This document shows positions 25,486 through 33,614 of a DNA stretch of 40,983 bases, one piece after another (position 1 is the first letter of the stretch; each line of letters begins with the position of its first letter). A program made the translations under genes and the position numbers. The notes below the pieces were generated by a model. The model worked only from the letters and a program-made list of their open reading frames with translations. It was not told the DNA's origin and did no database searches. The stretch is from the NCBI GenBank assembly GCA_031179165.1, contig JAPSIC010000011.1, positions 1-40,983 on the forward strand, in the 5' to 3' direction. The stretch is from Brevibacterium sp. Its GTDB lineage: Bacteria; Actinomycetota; Actinomycetes; Actinomycetales; Brevibacteriaceae.

Positions 25486-26751
25486 TCAGGGCAGGTCGAC
25501 GCTCGCGGGTGGGCCGACGAGGGCCAGGGCCTTCGGGCCCGACAGCAGCTCGCCGGCCATGGTGGTGACCTGTTCGGCGGTGACTGAACGGATGCGTTCG
25601 ATGAGGTCGACGGGTGCCTCGAGCGGGATCCCGAAGATCTCCGACCGCGCCAACCGGTTCATCCGAGTCGCGGAGGACTCAAGGCCGAGCACCATCGACC
25701 CGGACAGCTGGGACACGATCTCATCGAGCTCGGTCCGACTGGGCGGACTCTGCGCCAGGCGCTCCCACTGCTCCATGATGAGGTCGACGACGGCCTGACC
25801 GTTCTCCGGGGCACAGCCGGCATAGACGCCGAAGGTCCCGAAGTCGGTGAATTGGCTGGCCACACAGTTGACGGCGTAGGCGAGCCCGCGTTCCTCGCGC
25901 ACGCTCTGGAACAGTCGTGAGGACATTCCGCCGCCGAGCAGCGTGAGCAGGACCGAGTAGACGAACCTGTCGGGATGGCCTTCTTCGAGTCCCTCGGTCC
26001 CGAGCAGGATCCCCAGCTGCTCGGTGTCCTTGATCCTGTGCGTGCGCCCCGACCTGAAGGTCGGGACCTCACGGATCAGCCGGGACTCGGGAGCAGCGAC
26101 GAGACTGCCCGCGCCCGCCTCGGCTGGTGCCGGGGAGCCGAGATCACGGTCGATCCACGCCGCACTCAGCGCGTCCTCGACCATCCGCACCACCTCGTCG
26201 TGGGTGGCGCCACCGGCGGCGGCGACGACCAGTCGGGGCGGGACATAGGTCGAGGAATAGTGATCGAGCAGCGTGTGGTGCGCGAGGACCCGGATCTGGT
26301 CCTTGGTCGCTCCGACCGGACGGGCGAGAGGATGATCGCCGAAGACGAGGGCGTCGAAGTCGTCGAAGAGGACATCGCCGGGGTCGTCGGCCGACATCGC
26401 GAGCTCTTCGATGATGACGCCGCGCTCACGTTCGAACTCCGCCTCGTCGAGCTCCGAGTTCGAGACCATGTCGATGAGCAGGGCCGTGATCGAGGGCAGG
26501 TCCGTGACCAGGCACCTCGAGTAGTAGCAGGTGAGCTCCTTGGCCGTGATGGCGTTGGAGTCCCCTCCGGTGCGGTCGAAGGCCGCGGCGATCGTCTTGG
26601 CGTCCTTGGTCGAGGTGCCCTTGAAGAGCATGTGCTCGAGGAAGTGCGTCGAGCCCGCCGAGTCCGCGGATTCGTCCCGGGAGCCCGCGGCGACCCAGAT
26701 CCCGATCGTCTCGGAGGCCAGGCCAGGCATGTGCTCGCTGGTGACCGTCAA
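25486..26751 (-). CDS. M16-family zinc peptidase
   Basis: Processing-peptidase-like metalloprotease. The inverted zinc motif HFLEH lies at residues 36-40 with the downstream glutamate in GVIIEEL. The inactive second half follows, with LLGGGMSSRLFQSVREERGL at the family's R/Y substrate site. It has 421 residues from TTG 26751. Residues encoded just upstream in frame (R-S-V-L-P-G-G) match the usual family opening, R-x-V-L-P-x-G-L, so translation probably begins earlier. The only stop-free candidate is CTG 26817, which overlaps the pnp stop as CTGA and would add 22 residues. An M16 gene after pnp is standard in actinobacteria. Confidence 0.9.
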   Translation of the reverse strand: MTVTSEHMPGLASETIGIWVAAGSRDESADSAGSTHFLEHMLFKGTSTKDAKTIAAAFDRTGGDSNAITAKELTCYYSRCLVTDLPSITALLIDMVSNSELDEAEFERERGVIIEELAMSADDPGDVLFDDFDALVFGDHPLARPVGATKDQIRVLAHHTLLDHYSSTYVPPRLVVAAAGGATHDEVVRMVEDALSAAWIDRDLGSPAPAEAGAGSLVAAPESRLIREVPTFRSGRTHRIKDTEQLGILLGTEGLEEGHPDRFVYSVLLTLLGGGMSSRLFQSVREERGLAYAVNCVASQFTDFGTFGVYAGCAPENGQAVVDLIMEQWERLAQSPPSRTELDEIVSQLSGSMVLGLESSATRMNRLARSEIFGIPLEAPVDLIERIRSVTAEQVTTMAGELLSGPKALALVGPPASVDLP

Positions 26752-26813
26752 ACCACCGGGGAGGACAGACCGCGCGATGCGGCTGTCCTCCCCGATGTGT
26801 GAATGTCCCGGAA

Positions 26814-29024
26814 TCAGTTCTCCGACCCTTCGTCGTCACCTTCGGTGACGGGGGCCAGGGACAGCTTGCCGCGATCGTCGATCTTGGTGATCTCGACCTG
26901 GACCTTCTGGCCCACGCCGACGACGTCCTCGACGTCCTCGACGCGCTTGCCGTCGTTGAGCTTGCGCAGCTCGGAGATGTGCAGGAGACCGTCCTTGCCC
27001 GGGGTCAGCGAGACGAAGGCGCCGAAGCTCATCGTCTTGACCACGGTGCCGAGGTAGCGTTCGCCGACCTCGGGGACCTGCGGGTTGGCGATCGCGTTGA
27101 TCATCGAGCGTGCGGCGTCGGCGGCCTCACCGTCGGTGGCGCCGATGAGGACGGTTCCGTCGTCCTCGATGCTGATGTCGGCCCCGGTGTCCTCCTGGAT
27201 CTGGTTGATCATCTTGCCCTTGGGGCCGATGACCTCACCGATCTTGTCCACGGGGATGTTGACCGAGATGATGCGCGGAGCCGTCGGAGCCATCTCCGCC
27301 GGAGCGTCGATGGCGTCCTCGATGACGTCGAGGATGACCATGCGGGCTTCGCGGGCCTGCTTGAGCGCGGCGGCCAGCACCGAGGCGGGAATGCCGTCGA
27401 GCTTGGTGTCGAGCTGGATCGCGGTCACGAAGTCGCGGGTTCCGGCGACCTTGAAGTCCATGTCTCCGAAGGCGTCCTCGGCGCCGAGGATGTCGGTCAG
27501 AGCCGCGTATGCGGTCTGCTCACCCTGGTCGGTCTTGATGACGTCGGAGACGAGGCCCATCGCGATGCCGGCCACCGGGGCGCGCAGCGGCACACCGGCA
27601 GAGAGCATGGCCAGGGTCGAGGCGCAGACCGAACCCATCGAGGTCGACCCGTTCGAGCCGAGGGCCTCGGAAACCTCGCGGATCGCGTAGGGGAAGTCCT
27701 CGCGCGAGGGCAGGACCGGCACCAGGGCGCGCTCGGCGAGGGCGCCGTGACCGATCTCGCGGCGCTTCGGGCTGCCCACGCGACCGGTCTCACCGGTCGA
27801 GTAGGGCGGGAAGTTGTAGTGGTGGATGTAGCGCTTGGACGTCACGGGTGAGAGAGAGTCGATCTGCTGCTCGAGCTTGAGCATGTTCAGGGTGGTGACA
27901 CCGAGGATCTGGGTCTCGCCGCGCTCGAAGATGGCCGAGCCGTGCGCCCGGGGGACGACGCCCACCTCGGCGGTCAGGGGGCGGATGTCCTTGAGCCCAC
28001 GACCGTCGATGCGGACCTGCTCGGTCAGGATGCGCTTGCGCACGACCTGCTTCGTCAGGGCGTTGAGCGCCGAGGCGATCTCCTTCTCACGCCCGGCGAA
28101 GCGCTCGCCCAGTGCCTCGAAGAGCTCGGCCAGCAGGGCTTCGCCCGCGGCTTCGCGTTCCTGCTTGTCGGCGATCTGGAAGTTCTTCGTCTGCTTGTCC
28201 TCGGCGAGCTCGCGGACGGCCTCGTAGACGTCGTCCTCGTAGTCGCGGAAGACCGGGATCTCGGCGACGGGCTTCGCGGCGGTCTCGGCGAGTTCGGCCT
28301 GGGCGCGGCAGAGTTCGCGGATGAACGGCTTGGCCGCTTCGAGACCCTCGGCCACGATCTCCTCGGTGGGAGCCGAGGCGCCGGTCTTGATCTGGTCGAT
28401 CGCGTTCTCGGTGGCTTCGGCCTCAACCATCATGATGGCGACGTCGTCGCCGACGACACGACCGGCGACGACCATGTCGAAGACGGCGTCGGGCATCTGC
28501 GAGAAGTTGGGGAAGGCCACCCACTGGCCGTCGATGAGCGCGATGCGCACACCGCCGATGGGGCCGGAGAACGGCAGACCCGAGAGCTGGGTCGACATGG
28601 AGGCCGCGTTGATGGCCAGCGCGTCGTAGATGTGATCGGGGTGGATCGACATCACGGTGACGACGACCTGGACCTCGTTGCGGATGCCCTTGGTGAAGGA
28701 CGGGCGCAGCGGGCGGTCGATGAGGCGGCAGGTGAGGATCGCGTCGGTGGTCGGGCGTCCCTCACGGCGGAAGAACGAGCCGGGGATCCGGCCGGCCGCG
28801 TACATGCGCTCCTCGACGTCGACCGTCAGCGGGAAGAAGTCGAAGCCCTCGCGCGGGTTCTTGCCCACGGTCGTGGCCGAGAGCAGCATGGTCTCGTCGT
28901 CGAGGTAGGCGACGGCGGAGCCGGCGGCCTGCTGGGCCAGACGGCCCGTTTCGAAGCGGATGGTATGAGTGCCGAAGCGTCCATTGTCGATATGCGCGAC
29001 GGCGGATTCTGGGTTGATTCCCAC
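26814..29024 (-). CDS. pnp: Polyribonucleotide nucleotidyltransferase (PNPase)
   Basis: Phosphorolytic 3'-5' exoribonuclease of mRNA decay. It has 736 residues with two RNase PH domains: the first holds [20 protein letters not shown] and [20 protein letters not shown], the second [20 protein letters not shown] and [16 protein letters not shown] domain ([18 protein letters not shown]) follows, and the S1 domain has [23 protein letters not shown] 29024 is preceded by AAGGAG. The 347-base gap from rpsO holds a strong hairpin and a TAGACT box. The last codons are acidic (EGDDEGSEN), and the stop overlaps the possible CTG start of the M16 gene. Confidence 0.97.
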   Translation of the reverse strand: MGINPESAVAHIDNGRFGTHTIRFETGRLAQQAAGSAVAYLDDETMLLSATTVGKNPREGFDFFPLTVDVEERMYAAGRIPGSFFRREGRPTTDAILTCRLIDRPLRPSFTKGIRNEVQVVVTVMSIHPDHIYDALAINAASMSTQLSGLPFSGPIGGVRIALIDGQWVAFPNFSQMPDAVFDMVVAGRVVGDDVAIMMVEAEATENAIDQIKTGASAPTEEIVAEGLEAAKPFIRELCRAQAELAETAAKPVAEIPVFRDYEDDVYEAVRELAEDKQTKNFQIADKQEREAAGEALLAELFEALGERFAGREKEIASALNALTKQVVRKRILTEQVRIDGRGLKDIRPLTAEVGVVPRAHGSAIFERGETQILGVTTLNMLKLEQQIDSLSPVTSKRYIHHYNFPPYSTGETGRVGSPKRREIGHGALAERALVPVLPSREDFPYAIREVSEALGSNGSTSMGSVCASTLAMLSAGVPLRAPVAGIAMGLVSDVIKTDQGEQTAYAALTDILGAEDAFGDMDFKVAGTRDFVTAIQLDTKLDGIPASVLAAALKQAREARMVILDVIEDAIDAPAEMAPTAPRIISVNIPVDKIGEVIGPKGKMINQIQEDTGADISIEDDGTVLIGATDGEAADAARSMINAIANPQVPEVGERYLGTVVKTMSFGAFVSLTPGKDGLLHISELRKLNDGKRVEDVEDVVGVGQKVQVEITKIDDRGKLSLAPVTEGDDEGSEN

Positions 29025-29221
29025 GTATTCTCCTTGTTCGTTACCGGCGTCCGGGCACCCGTGAAGGGTTCCAGCCCGCGTCCCGCCGGTGGATATTGAC
29101 CTGGACAGCCCCTGGATCCAAGCCGGTCATCGATCGGGGCCCACGGAAGCGGCGCTGTGCGCATTCCTCCGGAGGCCACTACCGAGGACCGAAGCGTCCA
29201 TGGCGTGGCTGTCCACGTCCC

Positions 29222-29227
29222 AGTCTA
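29222..29227 (-). promoter_or_regulatory. Candidate -10 box for pnp
   Basis: The minus strand reads TGCGGTAGACTGG, with TAGACT as -10. The same 13-base string lies upstream of nusA (38144-38149), and TAGACTGG also precedes dapB. No convincing -35 is visible. It would give a leader of about 190 bases. Confidence 0.35.
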
Positions 29228-29290
29228 CCGCAGATGGGTCCACGACCGGCGTGAGACACCGGACACCCGCAGGTCGACGGCGTGAATGCA

Positions 29291-29321
29291 CGAAGTGCCC
29301 CACCTGAGGTGGGGCACTTCG
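29291..29321 (-). terminator. 14-bp perfect hairpin between rpsO and pnp
   Basis: CGAAGTGCCCCACC, TGA, GGTGGGGCACTTCG: 14 perfect pairs with a 3-base loop, 50 bases after the rpsO stop. It would terminate rpsO transcripts or, as with the RNase III hairpin in the E. coli rpsO-pnp gap, serve as a processing site. No U-run follows. Confidence 0.8.
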
Positions 29322-29371
29322 GAGCTGCGACCGTGTCGCGGGCTCGGACCGGTCGGCGATCCGAGCGGTGA

Positions 29372-29641
29372 TCAGCGACGCAGGCCGAGGCGCTTGATCA
29401 GCGAGCGGTAACGCTCGATGTCGACCTTCGCCAGGTACTTGAGCATCCGGCGGCGCTGGCCGACGAGGAGCAGCAGGCCACGACGCGAGTGGTGGTCGTG
29501 CTTGTGGTCCTTGAAGTGCTCGGTGAGATCGATGATCCGGCGGGTCAGCAGGGCAACCTGAACCTCAGGAGAACCGGTGTCGCCCTCATGAGTTCCGTAT
29601 TCCTTGATGATCTCTTGCTTCGTGGCAGTGTCGAGAGCCAT
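29372..29641 (-). CDS. rpsO: 30S ribosomal protein S15
   Basis: Binds 16S rRNA in the platform of the small subunit. The 89-residue protein has the family length and motifs [40 protein letters not shown] and the C-terminal [12 protein letters not shown]. It starts [14 protein letters not shown] after AAGGAG. The position between ribF and pnp is the conserved bacterial order. Confidence 0.98.
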   Translation of the reverse strand: MALDTATKQEIIKEYGTHEGDTGSPEVQVALLTRRIIDLTEHFKDHKHDHHSRRGLLLLVGQRRRMLKYLAKVDIERYRSLIKRLGLRR

Positions 29642-29733
29642 GGATTCTCCTTACAAGTCGTTGCGCGGCGCCGGGACCTGTCTGTCTCAGCCCTATCGAA
29701 CCGCGGCCGGTGAAAACGGCAGAGTTCAGCTTA

Positions 29734-29850
29734 TCAGGTGTCGACCGCCTGGCGCACATCGGCACTCGCGCACCGGCTCTGGCGTGGAGTGCCTCGCGCG
29801 CATCGGCACTGGCGCACATCGGCTCAGGTGTGGAGCACCTCGCGCACATC
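29734..29850. repeat. About 2.6 degenerate copies of the ribF 3' end
   Basis: On the plus strand a composite 46-base unit (30 + 16) starts at the ribF end: 29821-29850 (last eight codons and stop) plus 29805-29820. It repeats as 29775-29804 plus 29761-29774 (44 bases) and partly as 29734-29760. The shared core is GGCTCAGGTGTGGAGCACCT then CGCGCACATC, with substitutions. A TGA recurs in the outermost copy and is mutated in the middle one. It fills most of the gap between rpsO and ribF. Confidence 0.85.
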
Positions 29851-30762
29851 AGCGATGTCCTCGTGCATCTGCACGATGAGCTCGTCCATCCCGGTGAAGG
29901 TCACCTGTCCCCTGATCCGGGCCACGAACTCCAGGGTCATGTGCCGGTCGTAGACGTCGAACTCGCCGAACTCCTTGTCGAGCACATAGGCCTCGACGCG
30001 GCGGACGTTGCCGTCGAACGTCGGGTTCGTGCCGACGGAGATCGCCGCGGGGTAGGGCACGGTTTCGCCGTCGAAGGTCGCCCGGCCCGCGTAGACGCCA
30101 TCGGCAGGGACGAGACCCGCGGCGTCCTGGCTGAGGTTCGCGGTGGGGAACCCGAGGTCGCGCCCACGCGCGTCGCCGTGGACGACGGTGCCGGACACGA
30201 AGTGGTAGCGGCCAAGCTGATCGGCCGCCTCGGCGACGTCGCCGGCGATGATCTGCTCGCGGATGCGGGAGGAGGAGTACCGTCCCCCGCGGCCGACCTC
30301 GTCGATGGTGACGGTGTCGAACCCGTACTTCTCGCCGAGGCGGCGCAGCGTCTCCAGCGATCCCTCGTTGCCCTTGCCGAAGCGGACGTCCTCACCGACG
30401 ACGACGACCTGGGCCCGCAGTGCCTCGACGAAGCAGCTGCGCACGAACTCCTCCGCGGACTGGGCGGCGAAACCGAGATCGTAGGGCTGGATGAGCAGGG
30501 CGTCGAGGCCGGTCCGGCCGATCAGCGCGGCCTTCTGCTCGATGGTGGTGATGAGGCAGGTCGGCTCCCAGGGTCGGTGGACGATGCGCGGATGCGGGTC
30601 GAAGGTCATCGCCACGGAGCGCAGCGATCGCTGCTCGGCCAGGGCCGCCACCGCGGTCAGCACGGTCTGATGGCCACGGTGGACTCCGTCGAAGTTGCCC
30701 AAGGTGACGACGGTGCCGACAGCATCGGCCGGGACCTCGTTCAGTCCGTGATAGATCTCCAC
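29824..30762 (-). CDS. ribF: Bifunctional riboflavin kinase / FAD synthetase
   Basis: Makes FMN from riboflavin and FAD from FMN. It has 312 residues. The N-terminal adenylyltransferase domain has TLGNFDGVHRGHQTVL, MTFDPHPRIVH, VVGEDVRFGKGNEG and SSSRIREQI. The C-terminal kinase domain has GDARGRDLGFPTANL and AISVGTNPTF. GTG 30762 (V-E-I-Y-H-G-L) follows AAGGAG by ten bases; the frame stays open 60 codons further upstream but that part has no family similarity. It lies between truB and rpsO. Its last eight codons are duplicated in the following gap. Confidence 0.96.
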   Translation of the reverse strand: MEIYHGLNEVPADAVGTVVTLGNFDGVHRGHQTVLTAVAALAEQRSLRSVAMTFDPHPRIVHRPWEPTCLITTIEQKAALIGRTGLDALLIQPYDLGFAAQSAEEFVRSCFVEALRAQVVVVGEDVRFGKGNEGSLETLRRLGEKYGFDTVTIDEVGRGGRYSSSRIREQIIAGDVAEAADQLGRYHFVSGTVVHGDARGRDLGFPTANLSQDAAGLVPADGVYAGRATFDGETVPYPAAISVGTNPTFDGNVRRVEAYVLDKEFGEFDVYDRHMTLEFVARIRGQVTFTGMDELIVQMHEDIADVREVLHT

Positions 30763-30857
30763 TCGACGTTCGCTCCTTCCGTGCACCGACTCAGGGTATC
30801 TCAGAGCAGTTCCCAGGAGCGAACCCGGTGCACCGACCCGGATTCGGGACGCGCTGA

Positions 30858-30909
30858 CCGTCCGCAGGAACAGAGCCACCAGCGGACGGCCGACCCTGAA
30901 CCCCGTCCG
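30858..30909 (-). promoter_or_regulatory. Mutually exclusive hairpins in the ribF leader
   Basis: Three complementary blocks on the plus strand: CCGTCCGC (30858-30865), GCGGACGG (30882-30889) and CCGTCCG (30903-30909). The middle block can pair with either neighbour. On the minus-strand RNA this gives two alternative stems about 100 bases before ribF. It does not look like an FMN riboswitch. The rest of the 208-base truB-ribF gap shows only a possible -10, TACCCT, near 30795. Confidence 0.4.
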
Positions 30910-30970
30910 TATCAGACAGTCCAGGCACAGCCGAATCGGCTGCACCGATTGATGACAACCTGCTGTCTGC

Positions 30971-31882
30971 TCAGGCCCGATCGATGGCGAAGGCGGTCAG
31001 GGACTTCAGTCCCCCGGGCCGCACCTCGGCGATGGACACGAGCTCATCGCCGCAGAGCACGGCGATCTCGCCGTCGACGGGAGCGCCGGGCACGGGCACC
31101 GTCTTGCCCTGCATCAGGGCCTTGGCCCGCCCGGCGTCGACGTCGACGCTCGGCAGCAGGGTCCGGGCCGCCTCGGCGAGGGTGATCAGCCGGGGGGTTG
31201 GAGCATCGAGGTCGGCGGGGATCTCCACCGCCTCACCGATGCCGAAGGCGCCGACGCGGGTGCGTCGCAGGGCAGTGAGGTGTCCGTAGACGCCGAGGCG
31301 GCTGCCGAGATCGCGGGCGAGTGCCCTGACGTAGGTGCCCGAGGAGCAGTCGACCTCGACGTCGACGTCGATGTGCCCCTCTCCTGCGGCGAAGCGGATG
31401 TCGCCGATGTCGAAGCGCGAGACCTCGACCTGGCGGGCCTTGAGCACCACGTCCTCGCCCGAGCGCACGCGCGCGTAGGACCGGACGCCGTCGACCTTGA
31501 TCGCCGACACGGCGCTGGGCACCTGGTCGATCACGCCGCGCAGCGAGGCGACGCCGGCCGAGATGCGCTCGGCCGTGACCGCGGCCAGATCCGCGGGGTC
31601 GGCGAAGAGATCGGCGGGTGAGTCGGCGTCATCGGTGGGGGTGGCCGAGCCGAGCCGGATGGTTGCGAGGTAGGTCTTCGACACCCCGGTGATGTAGGTG
31701 AGCAGCTTGGTGCCCCGGCCGAGACCGAGCACGAGCACTCCGGTGGCCATCGGATCAAGAGTGCCGGCGTGGCCGACCTTGCGGGTGCCGAACCACCGGC
31801 GGATGCGGGAGACGACACCGTGGGAGGTGATGCCCTGCGGTTTGTCGCAGACGAGGATGCCCTGCGGGGAAGAGTCGCTCAC
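30971..31882 (-). CDS. truB: tRNA pseudouridine(55) synthase
   Basis: Converts U55 of the tRNA T-loop to pseudouridine. It has 303 residues. The start LVCDKPQGITSHGVVSRIRR is typical, and HAGTLDPMATGVLVLGLG holds the catalytic aspartate at residue 43. Family motifs SKTYLATIRLG, SAIKVDGVRSYARVRSGE and CSSGTYVRALARDLG follow. GTG 31882 lies 7 bases after the stop of the cell-wall peptidase gene, so the two are probably co-transcribed. The ribosome site is weak, which fits coupling. Confidence 0.96.
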   Translation of the reverse strand: MSDSSPQGILVCDKPQGITSHGVVSRIRRWFGTRKVGHAGTLDPMATGVLVLGLGRGTKLLTYITGVSKTYLATIRLGSATPTDDADSPADLFADPADLAAVTAERISAGVASLRGVIDQVPSAVSAIKVDGVRSYARVRSGEDVVLKARQVEVSRFDIGDIRFAAGEGHIDVDVEVDCSSGTYVRALARDLGSRLGVYGHLTALRRTRVGAFGIGEAVEIPADLDAPTPRLITLAEAARTLLPSVDVDAGRAKALMQGKTVPVPGAPVDGEIAVLCGDELVSIAEVRPGGLKSLTAFAIDRA

Positions 31883-31889
31883 CGTCGGG

Positions 31890-32756
31890 TCAGTTGAAGG
31901 AGACGTGCACGTGGTCGAAGTGGTTGGCGGTGGCCGAACCACGATCGGACATGCCCTTCCAGCCGCTGCCCGGCATCCAGATCCGCTGCTCCCAGATCAC
32001 GTACTTGACGTTGAGGGTCTTCTGGTTCTTGATCAGGTACTCGGCGATGGCATCGCCGGTCGATCCGCTGATCATGATGTCGACGGCTTCACCGGTGTAG
32101 TGGTCGGAGGTGCCCGAACCCTGGCGGCGTCCGCCATAGGACTTGACCTCGGGGAACTTCGCGCAGACGGCGCGGTAGCCGTTGACGGCGTTGGGCAGCA
32201 GCCCGGATTCGATCGATGCCGAGACGCCGCACGGCTCGTTCGAGACGCCGGAGGGCGTGTCTCCCCCGGAGTCCTCGGACGAGGAGCCCTTGGAGCCCTT
32301 CGACCCGGACGTCGAGGCCTTGTCGGTCGTGGGCTCGGGCTTGGGGGTCTTGACCTTGAGCGTCGTCTTCTCGGTCTTGTTCTTGTACTTGGGGTCGTTC
32401 TTGACGTCCTCGATGTACTCCTTGGCGGCCTTCTCGCGCTCGGCCTTGAGCTCGTCCTCACTGACGGCCGAGGGGCTCGACTGCGGCTGCTGCTGGGTGG
32501 AGGAGGCGGCCTCGGTGGTGACGTTGCCGGTGTCGGGGGGTCCCATCACGACGGTCGATCCGACGACTGCGGCGGTGGCCGCGGCGGGAACGGCGATCGC
32601 GGCGACGACGGGCCGCTGCCTGACCGTGGCCAGCACCGAGGTTGCCGTCGAGGGGGTTTGCGCGGAGTGCCGACCGCCGGAGCGCTTGGACGCGGGTGTG
32701 AGGTCCCGGATCAATTGCTTTGCGAAGCCAGGCTTTGGCGAGGAGTGCTTACCCAA
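31890..32756 (-). CDS. Exported cell-wall peptidase-like protein (M15-like C-terminal domain)
   Basis: 288 residues. A basic N-terminus is followed by a hydrophobic segment (VVAAIAVPAAATAAVVGSTV, about residues 50-69), so the rest is probably outside the cell. Next comes a charged linker rich in K, E, S and T (about 90-175). The C-terminal domain has SDHYTGEAVDIMIS and NHFDHVHVSF, the H-x6-D and H-x-H spacing of M15/D,D-carboxypeptidase-like folds, with two cysteines that may bridge. A peptidoglycan role is inferred. It uses a TTG start with AAGGGA upstream and its own promoter. Its position between rbfA and truB is unusual. Confidence 0.82.
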   Translation of the reverse strand: MGKHSSPKPGFAKQLIRDLTPASKRSGGRHSAQTPSTATSVLATVRQRPVVAAIAVPAAATAAVVGSTVVMGPPDTGNVTTEAASSTQQQPQSSPSAVSEDELKAEREKAAKEYIEDVKNDPKYKNKTEKTTLKVKTPKPEPTTDKASTSGSKGSKGSSSEDSGGDTPSGVSNEPCGVSASIESGLLPNAVNGYRAVCAKFPEVKSYGGRRQGSGTSDHYTGEAVDIMISGSTGDAIAEYLIKNQKTLNVKYVIWEQRIWMPGSGWKGMSDRGSATANHFDHVHVSFN

Positions 32757-32802
32757 TGCAGAAATCCCTTAACAGACTCGTGATCATTTCGTTACCTTGA
32801 AA

Positions 32803-32830
32803 AGTCTAGACCACGGGAGAAAGATAACAA
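32803..32830 (-). promoter_or_regulatory. Promoter of the cell-wall peptidase gene
   Basis: Minus strand: -35 TTGTTA (32830-32825), a 16-base spacer and -10 TAGACT (32808-32803), giving a leader of about 40 bases. The region is unusually AT-rich. A 10-bp palindrome, GTTCGCGAAC, lies upstream at 32867-32876 and could be a regulator site. Confidence 0.6.
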
Positions 32831-32934
32831 AACTGTTACGGGAAATTTTCTGGGCCGTTCCGGAGAGTTCGCGAACAGCCCTGGTCAGAGCGCCCGAGCG
32901 CGGGGGTGAGACGGGTCACGCGAAGGAGTGGAGA

Positions 32935-32951
32935 GCCCCGCGAAGGCGGGC
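32935..32951 (-). terminator. Possible terminator after rbfA
   Basis: Minus-strand RNA GCCCGC-CUUC-GCGGGGC, a tetraloop stem with one bulged G, about 100 bases beyond the rbfA stop. No U-run. The remaining sequence between rbfA and the peptidase promoter shows only loose GATCACGGTC-like repeats. Confidence 0.4.
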
Positions 32952-33050
32952 CGGGCACCGCCGTCGACGATCGTTGTTCGAGCGTGATGTGCCCACGCCA
33001 GACCGTGATCTTCGACCCCCGGGCGAGCCCGCTTCCCGATCGTGACCTGC

Positions 33051-33479
33051 TCAGTCCTCGTCGTCGGACCTGCGGTAGGGATCCTCATCGCCGGCCGGAC
33101 GGGCATCCTTCGCCAGTTCCCTAATCCGGGCATCCTCGGCGGCCGCCTTCGCCAGGATGTCATCGAGGTGAGCCGCGGCCTCGGGGACCGAGTCGGCGAT
33201 GAACTCGATGCTCGGGGTCAGCCGGATGGTCAGCCCCTTGCCGACCTCGGAGCGGATGAACCCCTTGGCCGATTCCAGCGCCTTGCCGGTGGACTCGAGG
33301 TCCTGGCCGTCGCCGTAGACGGTGTAGAAGATCGAGGCATGCTGCAGGTCGCCGGTGACGCGCACGTCGGTCACCGTGACGAACCCGAGCCGGGGGTCCT
33401 TGAGCCTGCGTTCGATCGTGGACGCGACGATGACCTTGATCTGGTCGGCGATCTTCCGCGCCCGAGTTGCATCTGCCAT
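33051..33479 (-). CDS. rbfA: 30S ribosome-binding factor A
   Basis: Late-stage 30S assembly and cold-adaptation factor. It has 142 residues with a KH-like fold: MADATRARKIADQIKVIVAS, the RRLKDPRLGFVTVTDVRVT motif, KGFIRSEVGKGLTIRLTPSI, and an acidic C-terminal tail ending DDED that is common in this family. ATG 33479 follows GGAAACACC with a modest ribosome site; a longer frame adds 12 unrelated residues. It is separated from infB by a 135-base gap with a strong hairpin, so it may have a separate promoter; TACGAT at 33537-33532 on the minus strand is a candidate. Confidence 0.95.
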   Translation of the reverse strand: MADATRARKIADQIKVIVASTIERRLKDPRLGFVTVTDVRVTGDLQHASIFYTVYGDGQDLESTGKALESAKGFIRSEVGKGLTIRLTPSIEFIADSVPEAAAHLDDILAKAAAEDARIRELAKDARPAGDEDPYRRSDDED

Positions 33480-33563
33480 GGTGTTTCCTTTGCTGGAGCC
33501 TGAGGTCTGGTGCACTGCTGTGCCTGTGTGGATCGTACCCGGGCGAGTGCCGGGGCCCGAACC

Positions 33564-33597
33564 GACTGCGGCCGGTGCAGGTGCACCGGCCGCAGTC
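33564..33597 (-). terminator. 16-bp perfect hairpin after infB
   Basis: GACTGCGGCCGGTGCA, GG, TGCACCGGCCGCAGTC: 16 perfect pairs 17 bases after the infB stop. Either a terminator or attenuator that lowers rbfA expression relative to infB. No U-run follows. Confidence 0.8.
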
Positions 33598-33614
33598 TCA
33601 TCGATCGGATCCGA

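Noticed and set aside
30763-30945. An in-frame 61-residue N-terminal extension of ribF
   Set aside because: The extension has no resemblance to the family, overlaps the alternative hairpins and lacks a ribosome site; GTG 30762 has AAGGAG and gives the normal start.
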